A stretch of DNA of 64,000 nucleotides from Nitrosococcus wardiae (GTDB lineage Bacteria > Pseudomonadota > Gammaproteobacteria > Nitrosococcales > Nitrosococcaceae): the NCBI RefSeq assembly GCF_004421105.1, contig NZ_CP038033.1, positions 205,659 to 269,658 of the forward strand, read 5' to 3'. Below are positions 41,412 to 51,490 of the stretch, in pieces. Below the pieces are notes generated by a model that did no database searches, was not told where the DNA came from, and saw only the letters and a program-made list of their open reading frames with translations. A program made the position numbers and the translations under genes. Each line of letters opens with the position of its first letter. Within the stretch, counting starts at the first letter, position 1.

Positions 41412-43057
41412 GCGGCATTCGCCCCCACACCCAGGGGGGCAAAGCAGAGTCGGAAGCAGCTTCCCCCTCCGGGAACGGGACGGTACTCCAAGCTGGCGTC
41501 ATTACACTCGGAAAGTTCTCGAGCCAAATAAAGCCCCAGCCCGGTACCTGCGCCTTGGGTGGTGAAAAAGGGTTCGAATATTTTGTCTACCGCCTCCTCA
41601 GGGATACCCGGCCCCCTATCAATCACATCCAAAAAAACCTGGCCGCTATTGGCTTTGATCCCCACTGAAATTTGCAGACAGGGAGAGCCGTCTGAGTCTT
41701 GGGAATACCGCCGGGCATTGTCACAAAGATTCCACAGTATCTGGTGAAGTTGGGAAAGATCCGCATGAACCTGGATCTTTCCCGGGTCTACCCGGAGCAC
41801 CACCGCTGATCGGTCAATCCTATGGGTACGGCAGAACTCCGCTAGAAAATGCAGCAACCAGGGTTTGAGAAGCAATGCTTCCCGGCGGCTAGGCTTCCGG
41901 CGGCTAAGCTGTAAAACATTTTTGATAATGCCATTTACCCGCCCACAGTGATTCAGAATAATCTCCAATAACCGCCGCTCACGTGGGTTTAAGGTGGAAG
42001 ATTCCCTGAGGAGCTGACTGGCATGGCTAATCGCACCCAAGGGATTGCGAATCTCATGGGCAATGCTCGCCGTGAGACGTCCTAGGGAAGCCAGCTTCAA
42101 TTGCTGGGCCTGGCGCGCCAGAACTGAAGTGTCTTCTAAAAAAATCAGGGTCCCATAGGGAGCCCCCAGACTGATGAATTTAGGTAATATCTCGGCCTGT
42201 TCTAAGGCCGACTGAAAAGCTTTAGGTTGATAAGAGTGTTGTCCTTTCCTCCAGCGGGCAAGCTGCTCAGCCAGGGGGGGCACCACCATGGCCAGGGGAT
42301 CGCCTTCCCGCCCCGGTTTCAGTCCTAATAGCTCCTGCCCGGCCTGATTGATAAGCCGGATGGTCTCCTCCCTATCCACCACCAGGACTCCAGATTGCAA
42401 GCGCTGAATAATATAGCCATTGAGCTGGCTGATATTCGCAAGGTCCAGGCTTCGTTGAGCCGCCAGGGCTTCGCTTTCTCGAATCCGCGCCGCCAAAACC
42501 TGCGCCAATAGGGCCGTCGCAAAAAGGGTGGCCCCTAACAAACCTGCCTGAGTATAGTGAACAGCGTCAAAATCACGGGACACCAGGGAGTAAGACTGCT
42601 CAAACAATACCGCCAATGTCGCGAGGGCAGCGAGGGCACTGGCGGTACGCCCCACGGTTAAAATACCCCCGGCGGCAATGACCACCACCAACAACATCCC
42701 TAGGCCACTGGGCGCGCCACCGCTAGTATGCATCAACAGGGTGATGGCACCGATGTCCAAGGACAACTGCAACAAAACTTGGAAATAAAACCCGCCAATC
42801 CGGGCGATAGTCGCCACACTGAGGGCAATGGCGGCAGCCCCATAAACAAGGCAAGTGATGACAAATAGATCGGGTTGAGACTGGCCAAGAAAACTTGGGC
42901 CGATATCGGTAATGACTACCCCTAGAAGCAAAAAAACAATCAGCAAACGATAGACGCAAAAAACAGCTAGCGGCCGCCAGGCGGGGATTAGATTTTGGTC
43001 CTTGAGCGCAGTGGTTATCTTAGTTTTTATCCCTCTTCGCCAATTCACGGTGTTCAC
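41408..43057 (-). CDS. pilS: Two-component sensor histidine kinase PilS
   Basis: 549 residues. Six hydrophobic segments in the first ~190 residues, typical of PilS, then a PAS-like region (GYIIQRLQSGVLVVDREETIRLINQAGQELLGL), the H-box (SIAHEIRNPLGAISHASQLL), N-box (LHQILWNLCDNARRY), G1 DRGPGIP and G2 GTGLGLYLARE. Senses pilin in the inner membrane and phosphorylates PilR. The GTG start at 43057 overlaps the upstream small gene by 38 bases and lacks a clear ribosome site, so the exact start is uncertain. Confidence 0.93.
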   Translation of the reverse strand: MNTVNWRRGIKTKITTALKDQNLIPAWRPLAVFCVYRLLIVFLLLGVVITDIGPSFLGQSQPDLFVITCLVYGAAAIALSVATIARIGGFYFQVLLQLSLDIGAITLLMHTSGGAPSGLGMLLVVVIAAGGILTVGRTASALAALATLAVLFEQSYSLVSRDFDAVHYTQAGLLGATLFATALLAQVLAARIRESEALAAQRSLDLANISQLNGYIIQRLQSGVLVVDREETIRLINQAGQELLGLKPGREGDPLAMVVPPLAEQLARWRKGQHSYQPKAFQSALEQAEILPKFISLGAPYGTLIFLEDTSVLARQAQQLKLASLGRLTASIAHEIRNPLGAISHASQLLRESSTLNPRERRLLEIILNHCGRVNGIIKNVLQLSRRKPSRREALLLKPWLLHFLAEFCRTHRIDRSAVVLRVDPGKIQVHADLSQLHQILWNLCDNARRYSQDSDGSPCLQISVGIKANSGQVFLDVIDRGPGIPEEAVDKIFEPFFTTQGAGTGLGLYLARELSECNDASLEYRPVPGGGSCFRLCFAPLGVGANAA

Positions 43058-43247
43058 GGCAACAAAAATTGTTCCTGTCCTCTGTCAGAGCTTCGCCCTC
43101 TGGAAGGAAAACCCCACAGTAGGCGCAGCGAACCATATGTCGGGGATCTGTTTCTTGAGTCTTTCGGCCAGATTGATAATCCTTTAGCAACTTTCTTAGA
43201 AATAAATAGGCGAATAACACGATCAAGACAAAAAGTAATAATCGCAT
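43020..43247 (-). CDS. PP0621-like small membrane protein with zinc-ribbon-like cysteines
   Basis: 75 residues: one N-terminal transmembrane helix (LLLFVLIVLFAYLFLRKLL), then a cytoplasmic CxxC...CC motif (VRCAYCGVFLPEGEAL...NFCCREHREL) that could bind zinc. Family found next to pilS in pseudomonads and relatives; function unknown. Its 3' end overlaps the 5' end of pilS, and it lies close after typA, so translation with pilS may be coupled. Confidence 0.82.
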   Translation of the reverse strand: MRLLLFVLIVLFAYLFLRKLLKDYQSGRKTQETDPRHMVRCAYCGVFLPEGEALTEDRNNFCCREHRELAKRDKN

Positions 43248-43250
43248 TCG

Positions 43251-45080
43251 CTATTCCCCCACGGCTATCTTGCTTCGCGCTGCTCGCTTTCTCTCATGTT
43301 CCAGCAGTAATTTTTTGCGCAAACGAATATGCTTAGGCGTCACCTCCACCAATTCGTCCTCATCAATAAACTCTAATGCTTGTTCCAAGCTAAGCTGCAA
43401 GGGAGGAGTTAGGAGGATGTTCTCATCGCTTCCTGCCGCCCGGATATTGGTAAGTTGCTTGGCTTTCATGGGATTGACCACCAAATCGTTTTCCCGTGAA
43501 TGAATGCCTACAATCATCCCTTCGTAAACTTCGGTACCTGGTCCGATAAAAAGCCGGCCCCGCTCTTGGAGGTTAAAGAGGGCATACCCCAAAGCTTTAC
43601 CCACACCGTTGGCCACTAGAACCCCATTCTTGCGGTGAACCACCGCGCCCTTTTTAATGGCGCCGTAATGGTCGAAAACATGGTATATCAACCCGGTGCC
43701 GGAAGTCGCAGTCAGAAATTCGGTCTGAAAGCCGATGAGTCCCCGAGATGGAATGGAATACTCCAAGCGCACCCGGCCCTTGCCATCGGGAACCATGTCC
43801 GCGAGTTCCCCTTTGCGCTCACCGAGTTTTTCCATGACTGCGCCCTGGTGTTGCTCCTCCACATCCACCACCAGCTGTTCATAGGGCTCACACAGTTCAC
43901 CCTCAATTTCCTTGACAATCACCTCGGGCCGAGATACGCCCAGTTCATACCCTTCCCGTCGCATATTCTCGATCAAGATGGAAAGGTGGAGTTCGCCACG
44001 CCCAGAAACCTTGAATTTATCCGGGTCATCGCTCTCCTCAACCCGCAGGGCGACGTTATGGATCAACTCCCGGAGCAAGCGCTCCCGCAACTGACGGCTG
44101 GTCACATACTTTCCGTCCCGACCGGCAAAAGGGGAATTATTGACTTGAAAGGTCATGCTCACCGTAGGTTCATCCACCGTTAGAGGCGGCAAGCCCTCAA
44201 CCTGGGCAGGATCACAGAGAGTATCGGAGATCCGCAGATTCTCGATCCCCGAAATCGCGATAATATCCCCCGCTCTAGCTTCAGGAATTTCAACCCGCTC
44301 AAGCCCTCTAAAGCCCATGACTTGAAGCACCCGTCCCTTACGTCGACGCCCTTCCCGGTCTAAGATTTCCATTGGGGTGTTGGTTTTTACCGTACCCCGT
44401 TGAATACGACCAATCCCGATAACCCCCACATAGGGACTATAATCCAAACTGCTAATTTGCATTTGGAAAGGACCCGCCAAGTCCACCTGAGGAGGAGGAA
44501 CCTGTTGGACAATGGTCTGAAAGAGAGGAGTCAGATCTCCCGTGTCTACCTCCGGCGTCAATCCCCCATAGCCCTGAAGCGCCGACGCATAAACCACCGG
44601 GAAATCTAGCTGTTCGTCCGTGGCACCAAGCCGATCAAATAAATCAAAAGTTTGATCCAATACCCAATTTGGACGGCTGCCCGGCCGATCGATTTTATTA
44701 ATCACGACAATAGGACGAAGGCCCAGGGCAAAAGCCTTCTGGGTGACAAAACGGGTCTGGGGCATGGGACCATCCACTGCATCAACCAGCAATAGCACGG
44801 AGTCCACCATAGATAGGACCCGTTCCACCTCGCCCCCAAAATCCGCATGGCCAGGGGTATCCACAATATTAATCCGGTAGCCGTTCCACTCAATGGCGGT
44901 ATTTTTAGCCAGGATGGTGATTCCCCGCTCCCGTTCGAGATCATTGGAGTCGAGTACCCGTTCAGCGACGGTCTCCCACTCACCAAAAGTACCCGATTGC
45001 TTCAGTAGCTGATCAACCAGGGTGGTTTTGCCATGATCCACATGGGCGATGATAGCGATATTACGAAGTTTATCGACCAT
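43251..45080 (-). CDS. typA: Translational GTPase TypA/BipA
   Basis: Ribosome-associated GTPase for low-temperature and stress ribosome assembly. From ATG 45080 it has 609 residues, the family length; 21 upstream open codons do not fit the alignment. G1 AHVDHGKTT, switch region [16 protein letters not shown]3 [15 protein letters not shown]4 NKIDRPGSR, then EF-G-like domains II, III and V and the BipA-specific C-terminal domain ([20 protein letters not shown] end). Confidence 0.96.
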   Translation of the reverse strand: MVDKLRNIAIIAHVDHGKTTLVDQLLKQSGTFGEWETVAERVLDSNDLERERGITILAKNTAIEWNGYRINIVDTPGHADFGGEVERVLSMVDSVLLLVDAVDGPMPQTRFVTQKAFALGLRPIVVINKIDRPGSRPNWVLDQTFDLFDRLGATDEQLDFPVVYASALQGYGGLTPEVDTGDLTPLFQTIVQQVPPPQVDLAGPFQMQISSLDYSPYVGVIGIGRIQRGTVKTNTPMEILDREGRRRKGRVLQVMGFRGLERVEIPEARAGDIIAISGIENLRISDTLCDPAQVEGLPPLTVDEPTVSMTFQVNNSPFAGRDGKYVTSRQLRERLLRELIHNVALRVEESDDPDKFKVSGRGELHLSILIENMRREGYELGVSRPEVIVKEIEGELCEPYEQLVVDVEEQHQGAVMEKLGERKGELADMVPDGKGRVRLEYSIPSRGLIGFQTEFLTATSGTGLIYHVFDHYGAIKKGAVVHRKNGVLVANGVGKALGYALFNLQERGRLFIGPGTEVYEGMIVGIHSRENDLVVNPMKAKQLTNIRAAGSDENILLTPPLQLSLEQALEFIDEDELVEVTPKHIRLRKKLLLEHERKRAARSKIAVGE

Positions 45081-45136
45081 AGGTAACAACCGATTTATGA
45101 ATTTACCTTGATAAAAAGATGAAATCTGTGAAATAG

Positions 45137-45158
45137 AGAGCAATGTAGGGGCATTGCT
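45137..45158. other. Hairpin upstream of typA
   Basis: GAGCAATG and CATTGCTC form an 8-base-pair stem with a six-base loop, in the leader of typA (about 60-80 bases before its ATG). No T-run on the coding strand. Could affect leader structure; role unknown. Confidence 0.3.
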
Positions 45159-45299
45159 CCAGGCATGATAACCCTCTTCTGTTAATACCCGGGTTAACCT
45201 GGATAATTCATGAGATCACTACAAGGGCACTAAGAGCACAAAGCAATCAAAAGGAGAAATAACTTGGCGTTAATGGCTAGACGGTTGAACGGATAAGAA

Positions 45300-46097
45300 T
45301 CACCGCGCAAGCCCCTCCACCAGCAAAGGTTGAATAGTTTGAAGGATAGCCTTATGAACTGAAAGATTTCCAGCCACCACATTGCCGGTGGTTAAGAAAT
45401 CGTGGCCTCCAGAAAAATCAGTGATAATACCCCCTGCTTCCTGAATAAGCAGCGCCCCGGCAGCCATGTCCCACTCGGCAAGGCTGAGCTCCCAAAACCC
45501 ATCCAAGCGTCCAGCCGCCACATAGGCCAAATCTAAAGATGCCGCACCTGGCCGGCGGATACCGGCGGTATCACGAAACAAAGCCTTAAAAGTGGCTAAA
45601 TAGCAATCCAAATAGTGGTGCTTTTTAAAAGGAAAACCTGTCCCCAATAAGGCGCCTTCTAGCCCTTTTTGTGGGCTTACCCGTATGCGCCGCTCATTAA
45701 GTTGAGCCCCACTACCTCGGGATGCTGTAAAGAGCTCCTGTCGTAGGGGATCATAAATGACGGCATGCTGCAAACGACCTTTATGTTTTACCGCAATAGA
45801 GATGGCAAACTGGGGAAACCCATGCAAAAAGTTAGTTGTCCCATCCAAGGGATCGATCACCCAAACGGTATCATCCCCCGCCTGTACTCCCCCTTCCTCG
45901 GCTAGAATCCCATGGCTAGGATAGGCTTTACGGATGGTGCCGACAATTTCCCGCTCAGCCAGCCGATCGACGTCACTGACAAAGTCGTTGCGATCCTTTA
46001 TCGTCACCTCAAGGTGATCGACTCGGTCTAGAGAGCGTACAATCAGGTTACCGGCACTGCGCGCCGCGCGCACTGCAATATTAAGGAGGGGATGCAT
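45300..46097 (-). CDS. suhB: Inositol-1-monophosphatase family protein SuhB
   Basis: 265 residues. Li-sensitive phosphatase motifs: the Mg-binding glutamate in HGILAEEGG, VWVIDPLDGTTNFLHGFPQF and the C-terminal EWDMAAGALLIQEAGG. In Gammaproteobacteria SuhB also works in rRNA transcription antitermination with Nus factors. Stands alone between typA and the Lpp-like gene. Confidence 0.95.
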   Translation of the reverse strand: MHPLLNIAVRAARSAGNLIVRSLDRVDHLEVTIKDRNDFVSDVDRLAEREIVGTIRKAYPSHGILAEEGGVQAGDDTVWVIDPLDGTTNFLHGFPQFAISIAVKHKGRLQHAVIYDPLRQELFTASRGSGAQLNERRIRVSPQKGLEGALLGTGFPFKKHHYLDCYLATFKALFRDTAGIRRPGAASLDLAYVAAGRLDGFWELSLAEWDMAAGALLIQEAGGIITDFSGGHDFLTTGNVVAGNLSVHKAILQTIQPLLVEGLAR

Positions 46098-46460
46098 GAA
46101 TAGAGCCTTTTTGAAGACGCGGGTTAAAAATCAAACGGTCCGGCATTCCTAATTGATAAGGGCCAGCCCTGGTTTAGTATAGCGCAATTCCTCCCCTAGC
46201 TAAAGTCAGGGAAGACATTGCGGAGGGTCTATAAACCCAGCTTGAACTCGCCTGTTCAAGGAAAAACAAGCCCTTGACAGAGGGAAATGGAGATATTCTC
46301 GTATAGCAATAAGTTGTTGCTGTAACTACAAGACTCTTATTGGACTTTTTCCATGTTTCCTGCTAATTTTCATAGGGGCTCCTTTAAGAGAACAATTAAT
46401 GCTTTCAACCCTACCCTCTCCACAACAATTTCTCCCAAAAATAATTAAGGAGGTTCTGCA
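46098..46460. other. Intergenic region with candidate lpp promoter
   Basis: 363 bases between divergent suhB and the lipoprotein gene. TTGACA at 46274-46279 is a perfect -35 hexamer, but the best -10-like sequence after it (TATAGC near 46302) is 22 bases away, so the pair is doubtful. A near-perfect ribosome site AAGGAGG precedes the lipoprotein ATG. No frame or RNA gene is supported. Confidence 0.4.
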
Positions 46461-46772
46461 ATGAAAAAAGGCTTTAGTAACGTCTTGAAATTAAGTACTG
46501 CTATAACCCTTTTGGTGCTGCTTGGCGCCTGTGCCGGTACAGCCCGGGTGGAACAGCTAGAATCCCTAGTCCAAGAAGCGCAAAGCGCGGCTGATGAAGC
46601 TCAAACCGCTGCCCGCAATGCCCAAAGGGCTGCCGATTCTGCCACACAAAGGGCTGAAGATGCCTCCGCCAGAGCTGATGACGCCCAGCGGACAGCTGAT
46701 GAGGCCTTCCAGGCAGTTACTGAATGTTGCGCTAAAGTCGATCGCATGTTTGAAAAAGCCATGAGCAAATAA
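46461..46772 (+). CDS. Lpp/OprI-like alanine-zipper murein lipoprotein
   Basis: 103 residues. Signal peptide with lipobox LLGAC (Cys24), then an uninterrupted amphipathic helix rich in Ala with heptad spacing (LVQEAQSAADEAQTAARNAQRAADSATQ...), as in Lpp and OprI trimers. The C-terminal residue is lysine (EKAMSK), the residue that E. coli Lpp uses for attachment to peptidoglycan. Very strong ribosome site. A stable hairpin follows. The convergent L,D-transpeptidase gene is an obvious candidate for attaching it. Confidence 0.85.
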   Translation: MKKGFSNVLKLSTAITLLVLLGACAGTARVEQLESLVQEAQSAADEAQTAARNAQRAADSATQRAEDASARADDAQRTADEAFQAVTECCAKVDRMFEKAMSK

Positions 46773-46786
46773 GCATGCTTGCTTGT

Positions 46787-46829
46787 CTAACCTGGATGTT
46801 GCGCTGGTTGAGGCCAACATCCGGGTTAG
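46787..46829. terminator. Long hairpin between lpp-like and L,D-transpeptidase genes
   Basis: A 15-base arm (46787-46801, CTAACCTGGATGTTG) pairs with 46815-46829 with one mismatch, around a 13-base loop. It lies 15 bases after the lipoprotein stop and 20 before the convergent gene's stop. No strong T-run, but stem strength suits a bidirectional terminator or mRNA 3'-end protector. Confidence 0.7.
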
Positions 46830-46849
46830 ATGGTATTTCAACCACTCTA

Positions 46850-47821
46850 CTAGAGGGCCTCCTCAGCCCCAACCTCACCTACCTGAGTAGCGATTCCCGT
46901 ACGCTCATCAGCGACACGCTTAGCCGCCTCCCAATGCATTTCAGGAATGGGTTTTTCAGTGGCAGCAACGATGGTTGCCACCATGTTAGTCAATCCACCC
47001 CCTTCCGGGTTCTCCAGTTCTGGAAGGGGAACATGGGCCTCAAGATAAAGTATGGTGTCCTTGATCCCGGCTTTAAAGGGCTGATAAACAATATTGACCG
47101 AAACCCCCACCTTAACCTGAGCAAAGAGGCTGGCAATATCTTCCGGGTAGAGCCGTATACAGCCATGGCTTACGCGCATTCCTACTCCCCAAGGACGGTT
47201 GGTGCCATGAATCAAATATCCTGGCATACCCAAGCGTAAGGCGAACTTTCCAAGAGGATTATCAGGCCCTGGGGGGACCACTTTCGGTAAGGGATCCCCG
47301 TTAGCTTTATGCTCTGCCCGTATCGACTCGGGTGGAATCCAAGTGGGGTTCTTCTTCTTGCTAATGACCGAAGTCTTCCCTAAGGGGGTCGACCAACCTT
47401 CTCGTCCAATGCCGATAGGATGGGTCACCACGACTCCTGGCTGTCCCAGTTGAGATTCCGGAAAATAATATAACCGCATCTCAGCAAGGTTGATAACAAT
47501 CCCTCTGCGGGGAGCCTGGGGCAACACATACTGTGTGGGGACTACGACCGGACTGCCTTCCTTAGGTAGCCAGGGATCGATATTGGGATTGGCGGCTTTA
47601 ATTTCACGGTAACCCACATCATAGCGGCGAGCGATATCCAACAAAGTCTCGGAGGCTTTTGCAGGCACGATAAAGTTGCGTCCCACCACAGACTCCCCTG
47701 ATGAGGGCAATACAAAAGTGGCCGCCGAAACAGCACTCGTCCATAAGATGCTGACAGCTATCATAGTCACATAAAAATTGACAATAGCAGTAATAAGAGG
47801 AGTTATTTTTAATTTGAACAT
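46850..47821 (-). CDS. L,D-transpeptidase with LysM domain (ErfK/YbiS type)
   Basis: Periplasmic enzyme cross-linking peptidoglycan or attaching Lpp-type lipoproteins. 323 residues from ATG 47821 (a TTG at 47854 is possible). Signal sequence, then a LysM-like domain (KASETLLDIARRYDVGYREIKAANPNIDPW), then the YkuD domain ending in the catalytic HGTNRPWGVGMRVSHGCIRLY with the cysteine nucleophile. Architecture is that of ErfK/YbiS/YcfS, which attach Lpp in E. coli. Its gene faces an Lpp-like gene. Confidence 0.9.
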   Translation of the reverse strand: MFKLKITPLITAIVNFYVTMIAVSILWTSAVSAATFVLPSSGESVVGRNFIVPAKASETLLDIARRYDVGYREIKAANPNIDPWLPKEGSPVVVPTQYVLPQAPRRGIVINLAEMRLYYFPESQLGQPGVVVTHPIGIGREGWSTPLGKTSVISKKKNPTWIPPESIRAEHKANGDPLPKVVPPGPDNPLGKFALRLGMPGYLIHGTNRPWGVGMRVSHGCIRLYPEDIASLFAQVKVGVSVNIVYQPFKAGIKDTILYLEAHVPLPELENPEGGGLTNMVATIVAATEKPIPEMHWEAAKRVADERTGIATQVGEVGAEEAL

Positions 47822-47916
47822 AAAAAGCTTACTTTTCTTAGTAAAGAGCCTCAACTCTCCCTGACCTTACTCACTATGAGCTTTGCTCCTGCGCCTAGTT
47901 GGGGTAATCTAACGGT

Positions 47917-48702
47917 ATGCGAATTTTTTACTTTCTTTCTCTATGTCTCGTCCTCTGGCTCGGAGGTTGTTCCTGGCTTAGCAAACCCCAAGAACAGCCA
48001 GAAAGTGACTGGAATGTTGAACAATACTATTCCGAAGCCAAAGCTGCACTTAATGCCGGCGATTACCAACAGGCAATTACTCTTTATGAGCAATTAGAGG
48101 CCCGTTACCCCTTTGGCGTTTATGCCCAACAAGCATTGCTAGAATCCGCTTATGCCTATTACAAATTCGATGAGCCGGAATCGGCAATTGCGGCATTAGA
48201 CCGTTTTATTCGTCTTTATCCTCTCAATCCCCATATGGATTACGCCCATTATCTTAAAGGATTGGTAAATTTCCATCGCGGGATTGGGCTTATCGAAAAA
48301 TATATTCCTCGGGATGAATCCCAGCGGGACCCCGAATCGGCCCGGGATGCCTTAAAGGATTTCAGAACCTTAGTAAAGCGCTTCCCCGACAGCCAGTATG
48401 CCAAAGATGGCGCTCAGCGCATTGTCTACTTGCGCAATCGGCTAGCCCAGCATGAAATTAACGTCGCTCAGTATTATATGCGACGAGGCGCCTATATTGG
48501 TGCCATTAACCGGGCCAAATATGTTGTGGAGAATTATCAACGCACTCCCATCGTACCTGAGGCCCTAACTATTATGGCCCGAGGCTACAAGGTCCTGGGC
48601 TTAGATGAGTTGGCGGGAGATACCCTGCGGGTATTAGAAACCAACTTCCCAGGCCATCCTGGCATTGCCCAGGCCAGGCAAATCAAAATAATAGAGCAAT
48701 AG
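47917..48702 (+). CDS. bamD: Outer membrane protein assembly factor BamD (lipoprotein)
   Basis: Essential lipoprotein of the BAM complex. 261 residues. Signal peptide with lipobox LWLGGC; five TPR-like repeats follow (YYSEAKAALNAGDYQQAITLYEQLEARYPFG, SAIAALDRFIRLYPLNP with the conserved DYAHYLKGL, and ARDALKDFRTLVKRFPDS). Length and spacing match ComL/BamD. Single gene with a strong hairpin at the stop codon. Confidence 0.96.
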   Translation: MRIFYFLSLCLVLWLGGCSWLSKPQEQPESDWNVEQYYSEAKAALNAGDYQQAITLYEQLEARYPFGVYAQQALLESAYAYYKFDEPESAIAALDRFIRLYPLNPHMDYAHYLKGLVNFHRGIGLIEKYIPRDESQRDPESARDALKDFRTLVKRFPDSQYAKDGAQRIVYLRNRLAQHEINVAQYYMRRGAYIGAINRAKYVVENYQRTPIVPEALTIMARGYKVLGLDELAGDTLRVLETNFPGHPGIAQARQIKIIEQ

Positions 48703-48730
48703 AACCCCGCTGGTTTGACCAGCGGGGTTC
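48702..48730 (+). terminator. Hairpin terminator after bamD
   Basis: GAACCCCGCTGG (48702-48713), loop TTTGA, CCAGCGGGGTTC (48719-48730): a perfect 12-base-pair GC-rich stem beginning on the last base of the bamD stop codon. No T-run follows, so strictly a terminator-like hairpin. Confidence 0.75.
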
Positions 48731-48773
48731 GTGCAACTTGCCCACCTATCTTCTTGCCTGTTGGCTTAATCCG

Positions 48774-48880
48774 TAACCTCCCTGCCCTATTGGGAGAGGC
48801 TTCCAGCTTCGCAGGCCGTTGCTGAGGTTTACCAGTCGATGCAAGCCGCCACTGACCAAGCCGGACCGCCCCTCCACCTT
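48774..48880 (-). pseudogene. Relic of an IS200/IS605 right end with tnpB tail
   Basis: The plus strand from 48779 (CTCCCTGCCCTATTGGGAG, then AGGCTTCCAGCTTCGCAGGC) resembles the right end of the intact element at 35926-35963 (CTCCCCGCCCTGACGGGCG, then AGGCTTCCAACTTCTTAGGC). Further along, a minus-strand frame gives a sequence like a degraded TnpB C-terminus (SGLVSGGLHRLV). Hence a second, decayed IS copy ended here. Confidence 0.6.
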
Positions 48881-48914
48881 ATTATTATGGATCAAGGGCT
48901 TACTCTGGGTTTTG

Positions 48915-49256
<342 letters not shown>

Positions 49257-49381
49257 TTACAACTACTCCCTAAAAAGTGGCTCTCGACACGTCAGTTATC
49301 GCTGCTGCTTCACCAACGCACAAAAATCCGGCCATTTTTAGCAGCCAACGGCCCAGCAATCAAGGATTCACTCACCGTGGG

Positions 49382-50263
49382 TTATCTTCCATGCCCAGCG
49401 AGGGCCTGCTCCATACACTCTCCCATCTCTGCCGGTGATTGGGCTATCACCACTCCCGCAGCTGAGAGGGCTTCCACCTTGCCCTCGGCGGTTCCCTTGC
49501 CACCACTAATAATGGCTCCCGCATGGCCCATGCGCTTACCCTTGGGGGCCGTAATCCCCGCAATATAGGCAACGACCGGCTTGCTGACATGATGCTGGAT
49601 ATATTCGGCTGCCTCTTCTTCAGCACTGCCGCCTATTTCACCTACCAGGATCACCCCCTCAGTCTGGGAATCTTGCTCAAAAAGAGCGAGGCAATCAACA
49701 AAGCTCATCCCCTGAATAGGATCACCACCAATTCCCACACAGGTACTTTGACCTAACCCTTTTTGACTCGTTTGGTAGACCGCCTCATAGGTGAGAGTGC
49801 CCGAACGGGAGACAATCCCAATTCGGCCTGGCTGGTGAATATTCCCCGGCATAATACCAACTTTACAAGCGTCAGGCGTAATGACACCGGGGCAATTAGG
49901 GCCCACCAGACGGGATGGGGTGTCTGCTAAGACCGCTTTGACCTTAAGCATATCCAGCACTGGAATTCCTTCGGTAATGCACACAATCAGGCTGATCCCC
50001 CCCGCCGCTGCTTCTAAAATCGCATCGGCGGCAAGCGCTGCGGGGACATAAATCATCGTGGCATCAGCACCCGTCGCCTCCACGGCTTCTGTCACCGTGT
50101 CAAAGACGGGACGTTCCAGGTGAGTCTGTCCACCTTTACCCGGCGTCACCCCCCCCACCAGTTGAGTACCATACTCTAAGGCTTGCTGAGAATGGAAGGT
50201 ACCCTGTTTGCCGGTAAAGCCTTGGCAAATTACCCGCGTCTGCTTGTCAACCAAAATACTCAT
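49382..50263 (-). CDS. sucD: Succinate--CoA ligase, alpha subunit
   Basis: TCA-cycle enzyme subunit that binds CoA and carries the phosphohistidine. 293 residues. CoA-binding Rossmann start ([23 protein letters not shown]), [28 protein letters not shown], and the phosphohistidine loop [18 protein letters not shown]. Overlaps sucC by four bases (ATGA). Malate--CoA ligase is a close relative and cannot be fully excluded. Confidence 0.93.
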   Translation of the reverse strand: MSILVDKQTRVICQGFTGKQGTFHSQQALEYGTQLVGGVTPGKGGQTHLERPVFDTVTEAVEATGADATMIYVPAALAADAILEAAAGGISLIVCITEGIPVLDMLKVKAVLADTPSRLVGPNCPGVITPDACKVGIMPGNIHQPGRIGIVSRSGTLTYEAVYQTSQKGLGQSTCVGIGGDPIQGMSFVDCLALFEQDSQTEGVILVGEIGGSAEEEAAEYIQHHVSKPVVAYIAGITAPKGKRMGHAGAIISGGKGTAEGKVEALSAAGVVIAQSPAEMGECMEQALAGHGR

Positions 50264-51429
50264 TTTTCCTCCCTTGCCGCAGCTACGGCTTTGCGGGCAG
50301 CATCCGTCAGATCATCCGCCGTGATCAGATTCATTCCGCTATCCTGCAACAGGGTACGGCCCTGCCTGGCATTGGTGCCTTCCAAACGCACCACCACAGG
50401 CAGCTGGATAGCCACTTCTTGTACTGCTTGAATAATTCCTTCCGCAATCAGGTCACAGCGTACGATACCGCCGAAAATATTGACCAGAATGGACTTCACT
50501 TTGCTATCGGCAAGGATCAACTTAAAGGCTTCGGCCACCCGGTCAGCCGTCGCCGTCCCCCCCACATCAAGGAAATTAGCCGGCTCTCCGCCCTGGAGCT
50601 TAATCAAATCCATAGTGGCCATAGCAAGACCTGCGCCATTGACCATACAGGCAATATCCCCTTCCAGGGCAATGTAGCTCAAGCCATGGGCCCGGGCTTG
50701 AACTTCTTTTTGATCCTCCTGAGTAGGGTCACGTAATGCTTTCCAAGCGGGATGGCGAAAGAAGGCGTTATCATCCAATATCACCTTGGCATCCAAGGCT
50801 AACAGATTCCCCTGTTCAGTGACCACCAAGGGGTTCATCTCTACTAAATTCCCATCTTGTTCCAGAAACAACTGGTACATTTTTTCCATAATTTGCCCCA
50901 GCTGCCGGCGCTGCTCCCCTGTTAATCTGAGAGCGAACCCCACCTCCCGGCACTGATAAGGTTGCAACCCCATGAGGGGATTGATCACCAATTGGAGAAT
51001 TTCACTCGGGTGCTCCGCCGCCACCTGCTCAATATCCATCCCACCACGGCTTGAAACCATGATCACTACTCGCTTTAATTGGCGATCCACCGTCGCGGCA
51101 AGATAAAGTTCTCGGGCCACTGCCGCTGGCTGTTCCACCAAAAGAGTTTGGACAGGCAGCCCCGCGGCATCGGTTTGCGCCGTCACCAAACGGGTTCCCA
51201 GCAGTTGCGCGCTAAAATCCGACAGTTCCTCCACACTGGAAACTACCCGCACCCCGCCGGCCTTGCCTCGCCCACCGGCATGGATTTGGGCTTTGACGAC
51301 CCAGCGCTCACCGCCCAATTCCTGTGCCCGCGCACCCGCTTCCTCGACAGACCCCGCAGGGCCTCCAGGGGGAACGGGAATCCCATAATCCGCAAATAAG
51401 CGTTTGGCCTGAAATTCATGCAAAATCAT
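50260..51429 (-). CDS. sucC: Succinate--CoA ligase, beta subunit
   Basis: Nucleotide-binding subunit, 389 residues. ATP-grasp fold starting [22 protein letters not shown], the [14 protein letters not shown] loop, [22 protein letters not shown] (Mg ligands) and the C-terminal [15 protein letters not shown] and [11 protein letters not shown] segments. Operon with sucD. Divergent from pip. No other TCA genes adjoin. Confidence 0.95.
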   Translation of the reverse strand: MILHEFQAKRLFADYGIPVPPGGPAGSVEEAGARAQELGGERWVVKAQIHAGGRGKAGGVRVVSSVEELSDFSAQLLGTRLVTAQTDAAGLPVQTLLVEQPAAVARELYLAATVDRQLKRVVIMVSSRGGMDIEQVAAEHPSEILQLVINPLMGLQPYQCREVGFALRLTGEQRRQLGQIMEKMYQLFLEQDGNLVEMNPLVVTEQGNLLALDAKVILDDNAFFRHPAWKALRDPTQEDQKEVQARAHGLSYIALEGDIACMVNGAGLAMATMDLIKLQGGEPANFLDVGGTATADRVAEAFKLILADSKVKSILVNIFGGIVRCDLIAEGIIQAVQEVAIQLPVVVRLEGTNARQGRTLLQDSGMNLITADDLTDAARKAVAAAREEK

Positions 51430-51490
51430 ATTCTGAACCTGTTTGGGTACAATGGTGTTCTTAAGTATAAATTTTAGGCAAAATAATTGA

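Noticed and set aside
45200-45240. Short 'aagggcactaagagcacaaag' motif, with a similar inverted one at 54855-54880
   Set aside because: It resembles low-complexity intergenic phrases common in many genomes; too short to call a repeat family from two diverged copies.
46274-46310. Strong promoter for the Lpp-like gene
   Set aside because: The -35 TTGACA is perfect but the nearest plausible -10 is 22 bases away; not enough to call a promoter.
46775-47239. 154-codon plus-strand frame after the Lpp-like gene
   Set aside because: It runs through the terminator hairpin and antisense to the L,D-transpeptidase, whose motifs are unambiguous.
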